6,194 bases of DNA, from assembly GCA_943354465.1 (NCBI GenBank), contig CALRCC010000033.1:1-6194 (forward strand), read 5' to 3'. The translations under genes and the position numbers were made by a program. Below the pieces are notes generated by a model. That model searched no databases, was not told where the DNA came from, and saw only the letters and a list, made by a program, of their open reading frames with translations. The DNA is from Candidatus Ryanbacteria bacterium (GTDB taxonomy: Bacteria; Patescibacteriota; Minisyncoccia; Ryanbacterales; GWA2-47-10b). Numbering within the stretch: position 1 is the first letter of the stretch; every line of letters starts with the position of its first letter. Positions 6,041-6,194 of this stretch are shown one piece after another.

Positions 6041-6064
6041 CGCCTTATGTCATGTGCGATATAT

Positions 6065-6088
6065 AATAAATATTCAAACGATATAACA
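6065..6088 (+). repeat. Direct repeat, copy 1 (24 bases)
   Basis: The sequence beginning AATAAATATTCAAACG and ending ATATAACA occurs here and, identically, at 6171-6194, a spacing of 106 bases. The base before each copy differs (T versus A), so the left border is sharp. The right border of the second copy is unknown because the window ends there. Confidence 0.85.
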
Positions 6089-6106
6089 TAGTCAAACAAT
6101 ATGTCA
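6074..6106 (+). repeat. Imperfect 18-base tandem repeat inside the direct-repeat region
   Basis: TCAAACGATATAACA (6074-6088) is followed 18 bases later by TCAAACAATATGTCA (6092-6106), with 12 of 15 positions identical. It may be a decayed internal unit of the larger repeat. Confidence 0.45.
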
Positions 6107-6170
6107 GGACACCATTATATATATTTTAGAATGTCGGGTGCGAGACGTGACGAAATACTTATGGTTGTAA

Positions 6171-6194
6171 AATAAATATTCAAACGATATAACA
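6171..6194 (+). repeat. Direct repeat, copy 2 (24 bases), cut by window end
   Basis: Identical to 6065-6088 over all 24 visible bases, and it forms the last bases of the window. TTGTAA (6165-6170) and TATAAC (6188-6193) are 17 bases apart and could be a promoter leading out of the window, but copy 1 lacks a comparable -35, so this is weak. Confidence 0.85.

Noticed and set aside
6065..6194. CRISPR array at the right end
   Set aside because: Only two copies are seen, and the 106-base period is too long for one repeat plus one spacer; no convincing middle repeat lies at 53 bases and no cas gene is in view.

Overview
The window looks like a fragment of a reduced bacterial genome, most probably a Patescibacteria/CPR member of the Parcubacteria type. 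This is inferred from several points: closely packed or overlapping genes, mostly weak or absent Shine-Dalgarno sequences, a type IV pilus ATPase preceded by a degenerate DHH-like protein, and a short membrane PH-domain protein of a style common in that group. TGA is used as a stop codon (for example ruvB and tsaE), so a genetic code that reassigns TGA is not in use.

Left part, minus strand (1-1364): the N-terminal part of DNA polymerase I (its 5'-nuclease domain) runs off the left edge. It overlaps tsaE, a tRNA t6A-modification ATPase. Upstream of tsaE is a self-contained single-gene unit, read leftwards. It has a full-consensus sigma70-type promoter (TTGACA-17-TATAAT, 1426-1454), a gene for a small secreted protein of unknown function (876-1364), and a strong Rho-independent terminator (804-845).

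Middle, plus strand (1497-4037): a DHH/NrnA-like protein that has lost the recognisable catalytic motifs, then, 9 bases later, pilB, the type IV pilus assembly ATPase, complete and with all motifs.

The 277-base gap between pilB and ruvB (4038-4314) is the most interesting stretch. It contains a strongly folded element closed by 9 + 12 perfectly paired bases. It lies on the minus strand behind a second full-consensus promoter (TTGACA-17-TATAAT, 4293-4321) and ends in a T-rich tract. It is best read as an unidentified structured small RNA of about 245 nt. It is transcribed leftwards, divergent from ruvB and convergent with pilB, and I could not match it to tmRNA, RNase P RNA, SRP RNA or a typical 6S RNA.

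Right part, plus strand (4315-6040): ruvB (Holliday-junction branch-migration helicase), a 72-residue two-helix membrane protein and a membrane-anchored bacterial PH-domain protein. The overlaps (ATGA, TAATG) make this a translationally coupled operon. The last 154 bases are AT-rich and non-coding. They contain a perfect 24-base direct repeat, 106 bases apart, whose second copy forms the very end of the window; this suggests a repeat array or an assembly break.
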